Below are positions 46,019 to 57,894 of a stretch of 64,000 nucleotides of DNA, in pieces (the stretch's first letter is position 1; each line of letters begins with the position of its first letter). The stretch spans positions 46,071,270 to 46,135,269 of the forward strand of contig CM026395.1 of assembly GCA_014843695.1 (NCBI GenBank), written 5' to 3'. A program made the position numbers and the translations under genes. The notes below the pieces were generated by a model. The model saw nothing but the letters and a program-made list of their open reading frames with translations. It was not told the origin of the DNA and did not search any database. Source of the DNA: Archivesica marissinica (taxonomy: Eukaryota; Mollusca; Bivalvia; Venerida; Vesicomyidae).

Positions 46019-47529
46019 AGAAAATGATTGGACGTGGACCCTGACATGAATATTTAAAGTGGTACATGCATGTGGTAACTGTATTTCTGGAAACTCATAG
46101 TATATTCAATGCAGAGTGCTTGCAGCATACATTGACTTTGAAGTGTTTTGCATCATTCTGCCTTTGCAATGTACGGTATTTGCAATTTCTTTGAGAAATA
46201 TTTCAATACACTTTTAAGTTTTATTTTTATTGAGTATAATGTTCATCTCACACGGCAACTGTCGAGTGTTTGGAGCATCCAATTTGCAAAGTGCTCGCCA
46301 TTATGCATTAAGGTAATAATGTTTGTTTTGTTTGTGGAGATGAAAGTAATGTTTTGTTGACAATGTCTCGTGTGGCATATTGTCTCTGAACTCGTAACGT
46401 CATATTCCTGTGCTGAAAGGTGAAGTTGCGAGTTTCTCGGACATTTTATACTCGCTATGTGATATACGCACAGATATACGCACTTCTCCTGTCTGATTTA
46501 CTAGGTACAAAAGTGTTAATGTTAAAACCTATGCCATTGACAAGCCACGCGGGAATTCTCGGAAAGAAGTGTTTGGATTAATTTGAATACGGTGTGCTAT
46601 TTTTATATCTTACTTAAATTGTGTATAGAAAGCGGGAGAATATTGTTGTAAAATAGAAAAGTCAAACATATATTTTATTATATAAGTTGAATACATTTAA
46701 AATGGCCCTGCTTTCATTTGTTCACTGACAACTTGGGTAATAATGGTTTATAATGAATACATGCACATGGTAGCAACATGGTTTTACGAAAACAAAGCTT
46801 TTTCTGTTTTTGGATAAAAACGAACATTTAACAAAAACAGCAAGCGTAAGTTTAAAAGCCCTTGGTTTGATTGTGAATATGCACCGACGAGAATTAAAAC
46901 TAGCAACTAGAAATTATAGAAAATGTAGATCAATTGAAAATAATGAATCTTGTACATATAATGTGTCAGGTAATGTTTGTTCTGGGGATGGTGCCATGGT
47001 GTAGCAGGAGCCTCGTAGGTAGGGATCGACCCACTCACTGGACCGGCTACACTCTATGATGCTATGTTTGTAATAAACATTAGTTTCGACACATTAGACA
47101 GTCAACTTGTGTGATGCATGCATGTATGTGTGTTATACAAAAGTATAGGGCATGCACGTGTGTGAATTCGATCATTTAATTATTAACCAACGTATGTATG
47201 GTCCTAAATCGTACATTATATTTCGTTTTGATACGGTTGCTGAGTTTGGATTTTCATACCGGTTGATTATAAGCACTATACTTGGCTGACTAGATTCCAC
47301 GCACATACATTCCAAATCGCCCATGCTTGGTATACCACACACATGCTTTCGAATTGCCATATGTGTGGAATATTGGCAACATGATGTGTACCGTGCTCCT
47401 CCATGTCAACGTACATTTATATCAACATAAAAGTGATACTGTGTGAAAATAGAGTGATACGTTTTATGAAAATTATGTTTTATTATCAAGCTCTGTACAG
47501 ATTTACATTTCATGTACAATAACATTTTG
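46019..47529. other. Unassigned, largely non-repetitive region
   Basis: About 1.5 kb. Open frames at 46148-46360 and 46810-47004 have no recognisable motif. No splice-supported exon could be argued. No repeat except short TGTGTGT-type words. Confidence 0.4.
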
Positions 47530-47691
47530 TGTTATATTAACAGAAGTATTGTATGAGGAAACAAGATGTGTAATATTAACAGAAGTATTGTATGAGGCAA
47601 CAAGATGTGTTATATTAACAGAAGTATTGTATGAGGCAACAAGATGTGTTATATTAACAGAAGTATTGTATGAGGCAACAAGATGTGTACT
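47530..47691. repeat. 39-bp minisatellite, 4 copies
   Basis: Unit GTTATATTAACAGAAGTATT + GTATGAGGCAACAAGATGT. A multiple of 3, hence a 72-codon minus-strand frame with a 13-residue repeat; not a gene. Confidence 0.93.
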
Positions 47692-48082
47692 ATAGCTTAA
47701 CGTATTGTATATACAGATCACCTCAGATTCAAGAACACACTCGTGTCTAAGATTTCATCCTGATTACATATGTATTCGTTCACCCAAGCACTTTAAACTG
47801 TTATGCTGGTCGCCTATCTGTGTTTGTATGAGGCCATATATTCTAATTACATGTAACTAATAATACACACACATTTCTCAAAATACATGCTGATGTATGT
47901 TAGATTTATTGTAACCGCCATGTTGTGTTTTATAACGATGAACATGTTATATGTTTTTGCCATATAAAATATATTCAATTGACAAAACGTGTGACCCTAA
48001 TCATATGTTTTATAAATTTACATATATTATAAATTTATGTATTGTAGTTATAACTGTTGTATACTACTGAATCAAATATTTA
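47692..48082. other. Unassigned spacer
   Basis: No signal. Confidence 0.5.
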
Positions 48083-48617
48083 TGTGCATAGCACATGTTC
48101 CCTTGATCTGAATATAATAGGTGTGATGCATAGCACATGTTCCCTTGATCTGAATATAATAGGTGTGATGCATAGCACATGTTCCCTTGATCTGAATATA
48201 ATAGGTGTGCTGCACAGCACATGTTCCCTTGATCTGAATATAATAGGTGTGATGCATAGCGCATGTTCCCTTGATCTGAATATAATATGTGTGATGCACA
48301 GCGCATGTTCCCTTGATCTGAATATAATAGGTGTGATGCACAGCGCATATTCCCTTGATCTGAATATAATAGGTGTGAGGCATAGCACATATTCCCTTGA
48401 TCTGAATATAATAGGTGTGATGCACAGCACATATTCCCTTGATCTGAATATAATAGGTGTGATGCATAGCACATGTTCCCTTGATCTGAATATAATAGGT
48501 GTGATGCATAGCACATGTTCCCTTGATCTGAATATAATAGGTGTGATGCATAGCACATGTTCCCTTGATCTGAATATAATAGGTGTGATGCATAGCACAT
48601 ATTCCCTTGATCTGAAT
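48083..48617. repeat. 42-bp minisatellite, about 13 copies
   Basis: Unit GCATAGCACATGTTCCCTTG + ATCTGAATATAATAGGTGTG + AT, with scattered single-base variants (CACAGC, GCGCATG). 42 is a multiple of 3, so one plus and three minus frames stay open throughout (172-195 codons). Simultaneous openness argues against coding. Confidence 0.96.
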
Positions 48618-48957
48618 CAAATAATTATGTTACATTTGCTCTGAATAAACATCTTTGTGTTGTATAATACATATTTCATATGTTCAGCATGTACAGATAA
48701 TGAGCTGTCTTCCAGTGGAAGATACATGAGCAGACTGTCATGGAATGAGGAGTTATGCTTGTACTAAATTATGTAGTAACGTACACTATGCAACGTATGA
48801 CAGCCAATTATTTCTAATCTATGACGTACACGATTGTTCAAGATTTCAAAATTCAAGATGTCTGTCTACAGATAATACAGAATTAGTCTACAGAATGTAT
48901 ATGAATATTAAGTATGCTACATCTTTGTTTTGTTTTTAAGTTTAAAGTGGCACACAC
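48618..48957. other. Unassigned spacer
   Basis: No recognised feature. Confidence 0.5.
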
Positions 48958-49170
48958 GGCTTATGGCGACTCTTCAGTATTGACGGAGGAATACCCTTCC
49001 AAGTAGTATCGCAGACACGGACGGGAACACGAGTAGAACCACATACCTTCTCTATGATGCAAGATGGATAGCTTCCCCACATTAAAGAATTCTACACCCA
49101 AAGTTGCATTCGAACCTAGCGGTGTGGGGCATGTGATTTGAAGCCGACGACCTCAATCCCCAATGCCACA
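48958..49170 (-). mobile_element. SINE family F, near-full copy
   Basis: Minus strand: head CATTGGGGATTGAGGTCGTC, GGCTTCAAATCACATGCC, B box AGGTTCGAATGCAAC, then AAGCTATCCATCTTGC, GTGTTCCCGTCCGTGTC and CATAAGCCGTGTGTGCC end. Long variable arm, tRNA-Leu/Ser-like. Confidence 0.7.
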
Positions 49171-49259
49171 TCTACAATAAACCCCGCTTATTTTATTAAA
49201 ACATATTAATTATATGCTTATAGAAAAACATGCATATTATGCCAGGAAGCAATTCAAGT

Positions 49260-49540
49260 GAGACGTGGCCGAGTGGCTATGGTCGTTAATTGCAAATAAC
49301 TTGCCCCTCCCCAGTGTAGGTTCCAATCTCACTCGGAGTGCCGAATTCATTCAATTGATGAATCTATCCAGTTGGCAGAAGGTCGCTGTCTCTACCAGGG
49401 TGTGTGTCCGCGTCAGCAAGTCGGCTCGGAGGGGGACGGCCAGGGATCGCCCTCCACCAATATTAGTTGGGAAATCGCCATATGACCTACGCTGCTGGTA
49501 TGACTTTAAGAACAACAAACAAACAAAGCACAATATGCAA
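49260..49540 (+). mobile_element. SINE family F head with distinct 3' part
   Basis: GTGGCCGAGTGGCTATGGTC head, B box GTAGGTTCCAATCTCAC (slightly degraded), ATGAATCTATCCAGTTGGC and AAGGTCGCTGTCTCTACCAG body. Its 3' end (ACGCTGCTGGTATGACTTTA, then AACAACAAACAAACAAAG) is unlike the other F copies. The 102-codon frame over it is not a gene. Confidence 0.68.
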
Positions 49541-50091
49541 GCAGATAATGTCAACTGTGGGCGCAATAGTTAGTTGGTACCTTTGTGCATTGTAGGTTGC
49601 CATACATTTGAAAGCTCCGCCAGTATTAATTATGGGGACATGAGAAAGTGTATACATTTCGGTAAATAGTGTGCCAGTGTACACCATGAATAGGATAGTG
49701 ATCAAATAAGTTGTCAGGACTTTAAAGTCTCAGTTACCTAATATGTATTATGTTAATTGATAGTTTATATATTTGTTTAACAATTCCTGTATGTATGGTC
49801 TCTGGTTACAGTATGGTTGATGTTCAAGTAGTGGTGACGATTGTCGCACTGATTGTTGCAGAAACTAAACAATAACGAGACATGATAACACATCAACGGG
49901 AAATAACTGCAGCTCGGCATTGTGTCTGTGTGCTCAGAGAAGGAATTCACCGTACTTAGATCCGCAATCAAATATGGGTTGTAGTTTTATGACGACACAT
50001 ACGCACTCTATAAAATAACACCAACTATGTTTGCGCTTTTTGGATATTATGGTTGTTAGAGTGAACTATTATTTGTTTTGCGTTATTTATA
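49541..50091. other. Unassigned spacer
   Basis: No gene or repeat recognised. Confidence 0.5.
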
Positions 50092-50198
50092 GTCGAATAA
50101 AGCATTGTTTGTCCTGAGCGCATGAATGAACCATTTAGGCACACTGCCTGCGTGGTTAATTCCTACGCGTCAGGACTCCAAACCATGTTTTATTCGCC
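50092..50198. mobile_element. Foldback element, diverged relative of 18060
   Basis: Left arm TCGAATAAAGCATTGTTTG, TCCTGAGCGCATGA and right arm ACGCGTCAGGACTCCAAACC, ATGTTTTATTCGCC pair imperfectly. The right arm matches the right arm of 18132-18170, and the same AATAAACAAC follows. Confidence 0.65.
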
Positions 50199-50580
50199 AA
50201 TAAACAACTTAAAAGACACATAATAGTTTTTATTTCTGCCATTATATTCATTGCATTGAATAATTCCAATTGTTGTGTTCAGAATTTTTTGTATTCAACC
50301 ATTCAATTTTTCTCTTCAAACAGTATCTGCATACTAGTCCGTTGATGTCTTCGAACTTTAACGTGTCTCTTCTTTGATTTTAATCATTTCGATATTTTTA
50401 AATTCCTTTCTATTATTGTAGGCAGGCATTCCGTTCATTGCATTTCACAATTCCGATTCATGTATTGCCATACCGGACCGACCACAGACCATTGGCAGAT
50501 GTCTCTCAAAATCGACTTCCTCCTAGAACAACCCTCTATATATCCACACAGATACATTAAAATACATCAACACTTTTTTC
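50199..50580. other. Unassigned spacer
   Basis: No supported feature. Confidence 0.5.
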
Positions 50581-50848
50581 GGTCCGCCTCCGTGGTCGAG
50601 TGGTTAAGGTCGCTGACTTGTATACCACTGTAACCTATCATCACTGATGGTCACGGGTTCGAGCGCCGCTCAGACCGTGTCTCATTTATATGAAAAAGTT
50701 GGCAGTTTCTTATGGAGGTTGGTGTACCCAAGTACTGGTTAACCGCTGGAGCCTGCCCAGGAAAGGTGTTGTTAGGTAAACTGCCCGCCAGCGATATAGC
50801 CCAACATGGTGCTGATGCAGGCGTAAAACCCGAAATATAACATAATAT
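50581..50848 (+). mobile_element. SINE family B, full-length copy
   Basis: Head CCTCCGTGGTCGAGTGGTTA, AGGTCGCTGACTTG with a long variable arm (TAACCTATCATCACTGATGG) and B box GGGTTCGAGCGCC, like a class II (Leu/Ser-type) tRNA. Body TGAAAAAGTTGGCAGTTTC. Tail GATGCAGGCGTAAAACCCG, ending in an AAATATAACATAATATAAC tail. Confidence 0.8.
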
Positions 50849-52308
50849 AACACTTTTTCGACACATACTTGACACACAGACGGACAACCAACAACAGCAC
50901 CCCCTGTTCCTAACTGCGAAGTTTACAAATTGCGTGATACCATTTCAAATAAGATCCGATCTCTCTCAACTATATATCCAAAACTAGCTACGAGTAGCAG
51001 GATAGCCATATAATAGCATGTGGGTGACCTAAATCACCCTTCACATATAATATGAAATGTGTTTGACTGAATACAGTGCATGTTTTCACAAATCGTCGGC
51101 ATTTTCCTAACGACACATACGCAAACGTCTCGAAATGTTTCTGGAAACGGTTGTCTACCGCATGTTGCTTTGCTAACCTCGATGTTTTAAATGTCTGCAA
51201 TGAGATCCATCAAGTAGGTAAGTAAATATTGTATTATTGTAACATGTGCAATTAGACAATGATATAAACATGTGTTCATAAATTTACAAAATTACAAACA
51301 AGCACCCGGCCCATTGGGTCTATATGTCACCATAAATTAGCTATAATAACAATCATATACAATATACATATGCACAGTACATATATATGATAAATAAGAA
51401 CAGAACAGAAGTGTATTTAGACGTATACATATAGTACATAGTCATAATTATTTACATATTATACATATTTTATAAACAAGTGATCAATGTAATTCAAAGC
51501 AAATTAAAATAATCATATTGTTTAAGCACGAGACTATTATAAAAACCTAAATAAATATATATGAACAAGATGTTGATAACAATCGTGATTTTACTGAATA
51601 CAGAAACATGGAATTTGAAGCATAGAAATCCAGTTTCAAACTATATGACGGTTTTATGGCATTAATGTCTGCGCATGCACATGTTTAGTTGCTAAACCAC
51701 ATACATATCCAATATTGCTTGACTATAATTCTTCATAATATTATTGCACAATTTCCTTTGATTAAGTTAATAAGACTAATGTATTGGTATCAAAAGCACG
51801 TACATTATATAGAGACTAATCACGGACATTAATTGCGTAATAACCAATTCAATTATAGGCATATTTTCAAAGTTCTAAAGATATTAATATTAACAATAAT
51901 CAAACAAACTGCAGTATTATCACACCAACCGAGAAGGTGAATTTCGAATGTCTCTGAAATGGGCCTTTTTATGATCTGGTAGAGTACCCTGGATGTCTAT
52001 CCTCGCACGCATCAGTATTTTGGGTGAGGTAGTTTTAGAGATATTCTCTGCATTCTCCCACACCCCAGCATCTTGTGTGTACTAGGTTTAGAGGTCTCAA
52101 GAACTTCTGCGATCCTGCCTTAGATCCATAGATCGTCTTCTGTTTGGTCCACGGTTCAAGATGCAGGCGTAAGACCCAAACAAACAAACGTTCCACTCTG
52201 AGCCGCCAGTATAATCCTACAACTCGGATCACCCGGGTTCCACCAAGTGTTCCATACTGAACATTGCTAAATATCATATACTATCCACATAATAATACAT
52301 AGAATGTA
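50849..52308. other. Mostly unassigned; SINE-B tail scrap
   Basis: No gene recognised. 52159-52190 reads GATGCAGGCGTAAGACCCAA then (ACAA)n, the end of SINE B. The 80-codon minus frame at 52035-52277 overlaps it and is unsupported. Confidence 0.45.
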
Positions 52309-52560
52309 TCTACTTAGTATATCTACATAAACTACTAGTATTCCTATATGATCTCTTGTTATTTGTAATCGATTACCTTTAGGTATAATTATCTACTTAA
52401 TATATCTACATAAACTACTAGTATTCCTATATGATCTCTTGTTATTTGTAATCGATTACCTTTAGGTATAATTATCTACTTAGTATATCTACATAAACTA
52501 CCAGTATTCCTATATGATCTCTTGTTATTTGTAATCGATTACCTTTAGGTATAATTATCT
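52309..52560. repeat. 83-bp tandem repeat, 3 copies
   Basis: Unit TCTACTTAGTATATCTACAT + AAACTACTAGTATTCCTATA + TGATCTCTTGTTATTTGTAA + TCGATTACCTTTAGGTATAATTA (split here for length). Nearly identical copies. Confidence 0.94.
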
Positions 52561-52987
52561 CAGTAATTATTTTAGTAATTATCTTTAGTAATAAGTATGT
52601 AAATAATACTCTACGTTCAATGATGCATGTTCACGCTATTTAAAACTGTTAACATAATGTGACTTATAGACCCGTTGGGACGGGTGTATAAATTCTACTG
52701 AATATATGTTGTAGATATGTTGGAAAACACAAGTCACTATAATAAACAATTATCTTATCTTATTGATATTGAGCCAATAGCTCCGGTATAACATTTAAAC
52801 ATGGCGTCTCGGAAGTATAAGTGGCGGTTGATCACAACGGTTCGTATATATACTGGCCTTAAAGATAAGTTTTTGTTGTGAATGCAACATTTCTGACTAT
52901 TGTACGACTATGCATAACTCATCGTGTATTATTATAGAATTCATGATAGCCGTCACATATACAACCAACATGTGTAAAATATCTGAA
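52561..52987. other. Spacer with a small candidate first exon
   Basis: Holds the 26-codon frame described at 52801; otherwise nothing recognised. Confidence 0.4.
52801..52881 (+). CDS. Possible small ORF or first exon with promoter-like motifs
   Basis: An ATG in good context (AAACATGGCG) opens 26 codons (MASRKYKWRLITTVRIYTGL and a KDKFLL end) to a TGA. A CCAAT word lies about 25 bp upstream. The start itself overlaps YY1-like (ACATGGCGTC) and ETS-like (CGGAAGT) motifs, as in many TATA-less promoters. No known family; could be chance. A possible donor within (ACG|GTTCGT) is weak. Confidence 0.18.
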   Translation: MASRKYKWRLITTVRIYTGLKDKFLL

Positions 52988-53086
52988 CTTCTCTCAATGA
53001 TGGATTCCACGAGGAATGAGGTCTCGGGAGCGATTAATCTAATGTAAAAACGTGAATCCGCAATCTAGCTAAAATAAATTTGTAAT
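52988..53086 (+). mobile_element. SINE family D tail fragment
   Basis: CAATGATGGATTCCACGAGG, AATGAGGTCTCGGGAGCG, then CGCAATCTAGCTAAAATAAA. Head missing. Confidence 0.78.
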
Positions 53087-53759
53087 AATTATTGTCGAAT
53101 TAAATTCAAAACAAATGGCCCAGTTTCAAGGTTTTTGACTTTTGATTTGCAAATGCATGTTTACTTAGCATGAGCAATCGTAATTATGTACATGCGCGTG
53201 ACTGATACACTGTAGCAGCATTTCTCTTGACAATGAATCATTACGCGGAATATGTGGACTACATTGGTATATAATGCAATGTCACGCTATTGCAAGTTAA
53301 ACGGCAATATTTCTCCTAAATTCTTATGCTTTAAATAGGTGTTAAATTGCCAAGTCGCATGTACCATATCAGTTTATAGATATGCCGTGAAAACTAATGA
53401 CGTAAAAAAATCGGATTCTACTTGCCAGTAGCACTGGTTCGCGTTTATCTAGGGATTAATGCAGATATTAACGAGAAACATACGGAGTCTAAAGATTGAT
53501 AGCAAATCGATGGAGATAAATAATTGTTCATCATGTCCATACGGCATAAATACTCGCGTTCTGAACAGCTCATTTAACCATATTTATTTCTGTAATTGCA
53601 TAACACATGGTAATTTACAATAAACAATGCCAGAGATTAAAACAGAAAGCTAAAGAGCCCATTGTTGCCGTCTCAAAAGAGTTGTAATTGTAATTTTCTG
53701 ACTTATTTTACCGGAAGTACTGAGTCAATAACGGTGTAATAAATGAGTCAAGTGTGCAT
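53087..53759. other. Unassigned spacer
   Basis: No recognised feature. Confidence 0.5.
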
Positions 53760-53948
53760 ATAGTAGTTGAATGGTTAACCCCTTAGACTGCGAATACGGG
53801 GATCGCAGGTTCGATCCCCGTTTGACCCTAGTAATATTAACAGTCTTTCACTATCATTACACTATCATTCCACAATTTAAATGACTAATCTCTTCAGGAG
53901 GAGTTGCTGATATTGGCAACCAGTAGCGACAATAAATAAACGTAATAC
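53760..53948 (+). mobile_element. SINE family A, internally deleted copy
   Basis: Head AGTAGTTGAATGGTTAAC with B box GGTTCGATCCCCG. After CAGTCTTTCA it jumps to CTATCATTACACTATC, losing about 100 bp of body. Tail CTTCAGGAGGAGTTGCTGAT, GGCAACCAGTAGCGAC is present. Confidence 0.78.
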
Positions 53949-54079
53949 ACACATACTATATTAAATCAACAAGGTTGGCATTCACATCCCTTAGGGAAGC
54001 CATTCCACTACCAAAATAAAGTTTAAAAAGGGGTCTTGTATCTTCTAATATGCTTGTGCTTACTTCCGGCTACTGTCTA

Positions 54080-54304
54080 ATGCCGATTAGCACAGTGGTT
54101 AGCGTGCTCGCTTCTCACCAATGCAACCCGGGTTCGACCGAGAAGTATGTTAGATGGTACGGTGGTCGCATATCATACAGGTGGGTTTTCTCCGGGTACT
54201 CCGGTTTCCTCCCACACGAATGACCACATATACGCTTTCATCCGCGCCAACGAGAGTGATTATTATAAGTTGTTAGAACTTGCTTCGCAATCGTTTTAAA
54301 TAAA
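54080..54304 (+). mobile_element. SINE family C, full-length copy
   Basis: ATGCCGATTAGCACAGTGGT head. The B box is shortened to GGTTCGACCG. TTTTCTCCGGGTACTCCGGT body, CGCCAACGAGAGTGATTAT tail. Confidence 0.85.
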
Positions 54305-55017
54305 CAACATTTTAAAATAAAATGCCAATTGTCTTGTTAATGTGCTTTTCCTTGATATCAACGTTCTTCCAAAATGTCACTAAAACATCACACAATCAGA
54401 ATAAAGCACATTTTTGTGTGTGATTAAAGGCAACAGAAGGAAGAATTATTCTGTCCCGCAATTATCTGACAAGCCATATGTTGGGGTATGAACTGTTGAA
54501 TTGCGTAACTTATGCCTTCATAGTTTACTAATTCATTCATATGTCATTGAAAACTATTTCCCTGCCGCTACCAAAATTGAAATAATCATCATATGGATGA
54601 ATAACAAGGCTAACCAGAAGAAGTATCCCTCACGTTCTGTGAGTCCAAGAATCGTTTTGCTTGCACTAATACATTCAAACTATTATTTGCTATCGTTGGT
54701 TTGCGTGAACACTGTCAGTGTATTTTGCAAGCTACCTGAAGTAAATGTTTTCTCCGTTAAGACAATCAGAGAGTCCGGGATATAACGAGGCACGAAGAGT
54801 GTGCCGATTTATGATTTGAAAGTTAATGAATACGTGATCGACATTGATGTTTGTCCTTGATGTTATTTATGATAACATATTTCTCACAGAGATTGACATT
54901 TCTTATTTCAGGAATGAATCGCGACTGAATAGTTTCAGGGTATTAACCATGATAGTTTGTGTGTTAGACTTTGCGCATGAGACAGTCAACTTTCATTTTG
55001 TCCCATACTTTGTGTGT
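54305..55017. other. Unassigned spacer
   Basis: A 94-codon frame (54501-54785) and a 70-codon frame (54844-55056) have no recognisable motifs. Confidence 0.4.
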
Positions 55018-55280
55018 TTTACGTGTATTTATCGTCGCCATAACCACCGCTCCTGAAGAGATAAGTCATTTTAGATTGTTGGAGGATAGTGCAATGATAA
55101 AGAAAGAGATCCATTCCAATGTCTCCTCTGGTTCTTTTGCACGGTGTACATCACCGACACGAGACCTCGGTTTAACGTCCCATCTGAAAGACTGTTAATT
55201 TTATTAGGGTCAGACGGGGGGTCGAACCTGCCATCCCTGGATTACCAGTCCAGCGTGTTACCACTGGACTACAGATCCGT
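55018..55280 (-). mobile_element. SINE family A, full-length copy
   Basis: Minus strand: head ACGGATCTGTAGTCCAGTGG, TAACACGCTGGACTGGTAAT, B box near AGGTTCGACCCCC, body GACGTTAAACCGAGGTCTCG, GTGTCGGTGATGTACACCGTG-like, tail GGCGACGATAAATACACGTAA. Carries a small deletion in the tail where GTCGCTCATATGGGCAACC should be. Confidence 0.83.
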
Positions 55281-55689
55281 TACATACTTTTAACAATTAC
55301 ACGTATTTATATGTGACAAGTACTACTTCTCTTGGTGTAGGTGGTAAGAATTAATCGCCAAAAGTAACATCTTGCATGCAGATTCTTTGTCTCTTTTGGT
55401 AAATCATAGTATTTCGCGAGGGTTGTTGAATTTAAGTAGAACTTCCTATTCCGCCATTATTTATTATTTACTTCCGTTCACGGTTGAAACTTTTTCAGAG
55501 ATCCCGAGCCCTTGCCACTTGATATACAAGAACACCTGTCTTACCACTGAACCTTCACTTGACACATTGCAAGTTTCACTCCGTTCGTTATTATATTAGG
55601 TTATCTTTTCGCCATTTCAAATATGAGGTTTTTATAACGTCCATAGCATTTTATTCAATCATTCGTGCGTACAGATTAATAGAGTCATG
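55281..55689. other. Unassigned spacer
   Basis: No recognised feature. Confidence 0.5.
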
Positions 55690-56303
55690 TCAGAAACCAA
55701 TAAAGTACGCATTAGTAAAATGAAAGACGAGGTATACAAATTCGAAACTAAGAATGCCACTGTCACCATTGCAGTCAGATGCAATAGAAACATGTACTAT
55801 ACCTATCTCAGGTAAAACATCCCTTTCTGCACTGGTTGTTACTCTCCCAATGTCCGGACATATAACTAAACCCTGGTCCAAGCTCTTCCGACCAACAATA
55901 CTCATGTAGGCATTGCAATCAAGAAGTGAAATGGTACCGAATTGCATTCTGTGTGGCGCCTGTGAACAATGGTTCCACACATATTGCCATAGTATCTGCG
56001 ACTGCACCTTCCATACTTGAATATCTTGACTCCCTAACTGACATATGTTCTCCACTAGAGTTAGGCTTCCCATTAACTGATGCGAGCCATCATTCACTCC
56101 AATCTACCAGATCAATCCCAAGCACCTCGAAATTGCATTCACCTCCAAACGTGAAATAAGGTCACTGTCCAAAAACCAGAGTGAGAATATTTTAGATATT
56201 TCTGACCAACGCTCCCTCACTAGTTCACAACACAAAGACATGTTAGGATCTTCTGATCATGATAGTGTGCATCGTGAAATTGTCCAAGGCAACTAACTAC
56301 AGC
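55690..56303 (+). pseudogene. Decayed retrotransposon ORF1-like fragment with PHD finger
   Basis: Near 55903 one frame gives CRHCNQEVKWYRI. The next frame continues CILCGACEQWFHTYCHSI (to about 56000). Together the two frames show a C-x2-C ... C-x2-C-x4-H-x2-C zinc finger with the WFH core typical of PHD fingers. A frameshift separates the halves. Weak coding resemblance continues, ending with SENILDISDQRSLTSS at about 56190-56230 and a stop near 56294. PHD fingers occur in ORF1 of CR1/L2-type LINEs in invertebrates; that origin is my inference. The minus-strand 135-codon frame here is a shadow. Confidence 0.5.
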
Positions 56304-56489
56304 CAAATAACAATGTTAGTACTCTGAAAACCTTGCTATTTCAGCTTATAATTACTGTTTCAGTCACTTTTGTGTTTTATCATTTGTTCCATCGACAGCC
56401 TCAATTGAGTAATTTCACCTCACATTCAATGATTTTTACCTTGACACCGGCACGTCCAGGATTATAATCACACAAACCTCTATAACCTT
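56304..56489. other. Unassigned spacer
   Basis: Short, no signal. Confidence 0.5.
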
Positions 56490-57375
56490 TATATCAGTCA
56501 ATATATCCCTGTAACCTTTCTATCAGGGCTTCAATCCATGTAACCGTTCTACCAAGGCCTCAATCTCTGTAACCTTTCTACCAGGGCCTCAATCACTATA
56601 ACCTTTCTACCAGGGCCTCAATCACTATAACCTTTCTACCAGGGCCTCAATCACTATAACCTTTCTACCAGGGCCTCAATCCCTGTAACCTTTCTACCAG
56701 GGCCTCAATCCTTGTAACCTTTCTACCAGGGCCTCAATCCCTGTAACATTTCTACCAGGGCCTCAATCCTTGTAACCTTTCTACCAGGGCCTCACTCCTT
56801 GTAACCTTTCTACCAGGGCCTCAATCCCTGTAACCTTTCTACCAGGGCCTCAATCCTTGTAACCTTTCTACCAGGGCCTCAATCCTTGTAACCTTTCTAC
56901 CAGGGCCTCAATCCCTGTAACCTTTCTACCAGGGCCTCAATCCCTATAACCTTTCTACCAAGGCCTCAATCCCTGTAGCTGTTCTACCAGGGCCTCAATC
57001 CCTATAACCTTGCTACCAGGGCCTCAATCCCTGTAACCTTTCTACCAGGGCCTCAATCCCTATAACCGTTCTACCAGGGCCTCAATCCCTATAACCTTTC
57101 TACCAGGGCCTCAATCCCTGTAACCTTTCTACCAGGGCCTCAATCCCTGTAACCTTTCTACCAGGGCCTCAATCCCTATAACCTTTCTACCAAGGCCTCA
57201 ATCCCTGTAGCTGTTCTACCAGGGCCTCAATCCCTTTAACCTTTCTACCAGGGCCTCAATCGCTGTAACCTTTCTACCAGGGCCTCAATCCCTGTAACTG
57301 TTCTACCAGGGCCTCAATCCCTGTAACCTTTCTACCAGGGCCTCAATCCCTGTAACCTTTCTATCAGGGCCTCAA
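56490..57375. repeat. 29-bp minisatellite, about 30 copies
   Basis: Unit CCTCAATCCCTGTAACCTTT + CTACCAGGG. Variants TATAACC, CTTGTAACC and the rare AAGGCC + TAGCTGTTC pair. The rare pair occurs at 56960 and 57192, exactly 232 bp (8 units) apart, showing a block duplication. Confidence 0.96.
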
Positions 57376-57586
57376 ACAGTTAGTTTTTCATGCAGGCAAG
57401 AACAGTTTGATAATTGTGCCTTGCTGTAAGCTTCCACTATTTGCATGCTTTTTTCGGTTACATAACTGGCTTACAAATGTAGGTCGCGTGATATCTTTAA
57501 AATTCAAATTCTCGTCACGGCCATCTTTCTAATGAGCGAAACCACAGACACTTTTAACTGAACATAGTTCTTATCAATCCATGTTC

Positions 57587-57829
57587 TGTCCGATTAGCGC
57601 AATGGTTAACCCGCTCGCTTCTCACCAATGCGACCCGGGTTCGATCCTCGGACCGGGAAGTATGTGAGATAGTACGATTGTCGCCAGATCGCACAGGTTT
57701 GGTTTTCTCCGGGTACACCGGTTTCTTCCCACATGAATGACCACATAATGTATAGGCTTTCTTCCGAGCCAACGAGAGTGATTAATATAAGTTGTTAAAA
57801 CTTGCGTCGCAATCGTTGTAAAATAAATA
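57587..57829 (+). mobile_element. SINE family C, full-length copy
   Basis: TGTCCGATTAGCGCAATGGT head, B box GGGTTCGATCCTCGG, TTTTCTCCGGGTACACCGGT body, GCCAACGAGAGTGATTAATA and CGCAATCGTTGTAAAATAAA tail. Confidence 0.88.
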
Positions 57830-57894
57830 CAGTTTTAAAAAATCCATGCGTATTTCGGAATTCCAGTCAAACAGAGACAACATTTGCTTGCACA

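Noticed and set aside
48057..48644. Four simultaneous frames over the 42-bp array
   Set aside because: Open in one plus and three minus frames at once, which is expected from the repeat and not from coding.
55690..56097. 135-codon minus-strand ORF
   Set aside because: Shadow of the plus-strand PHD-finger relic.
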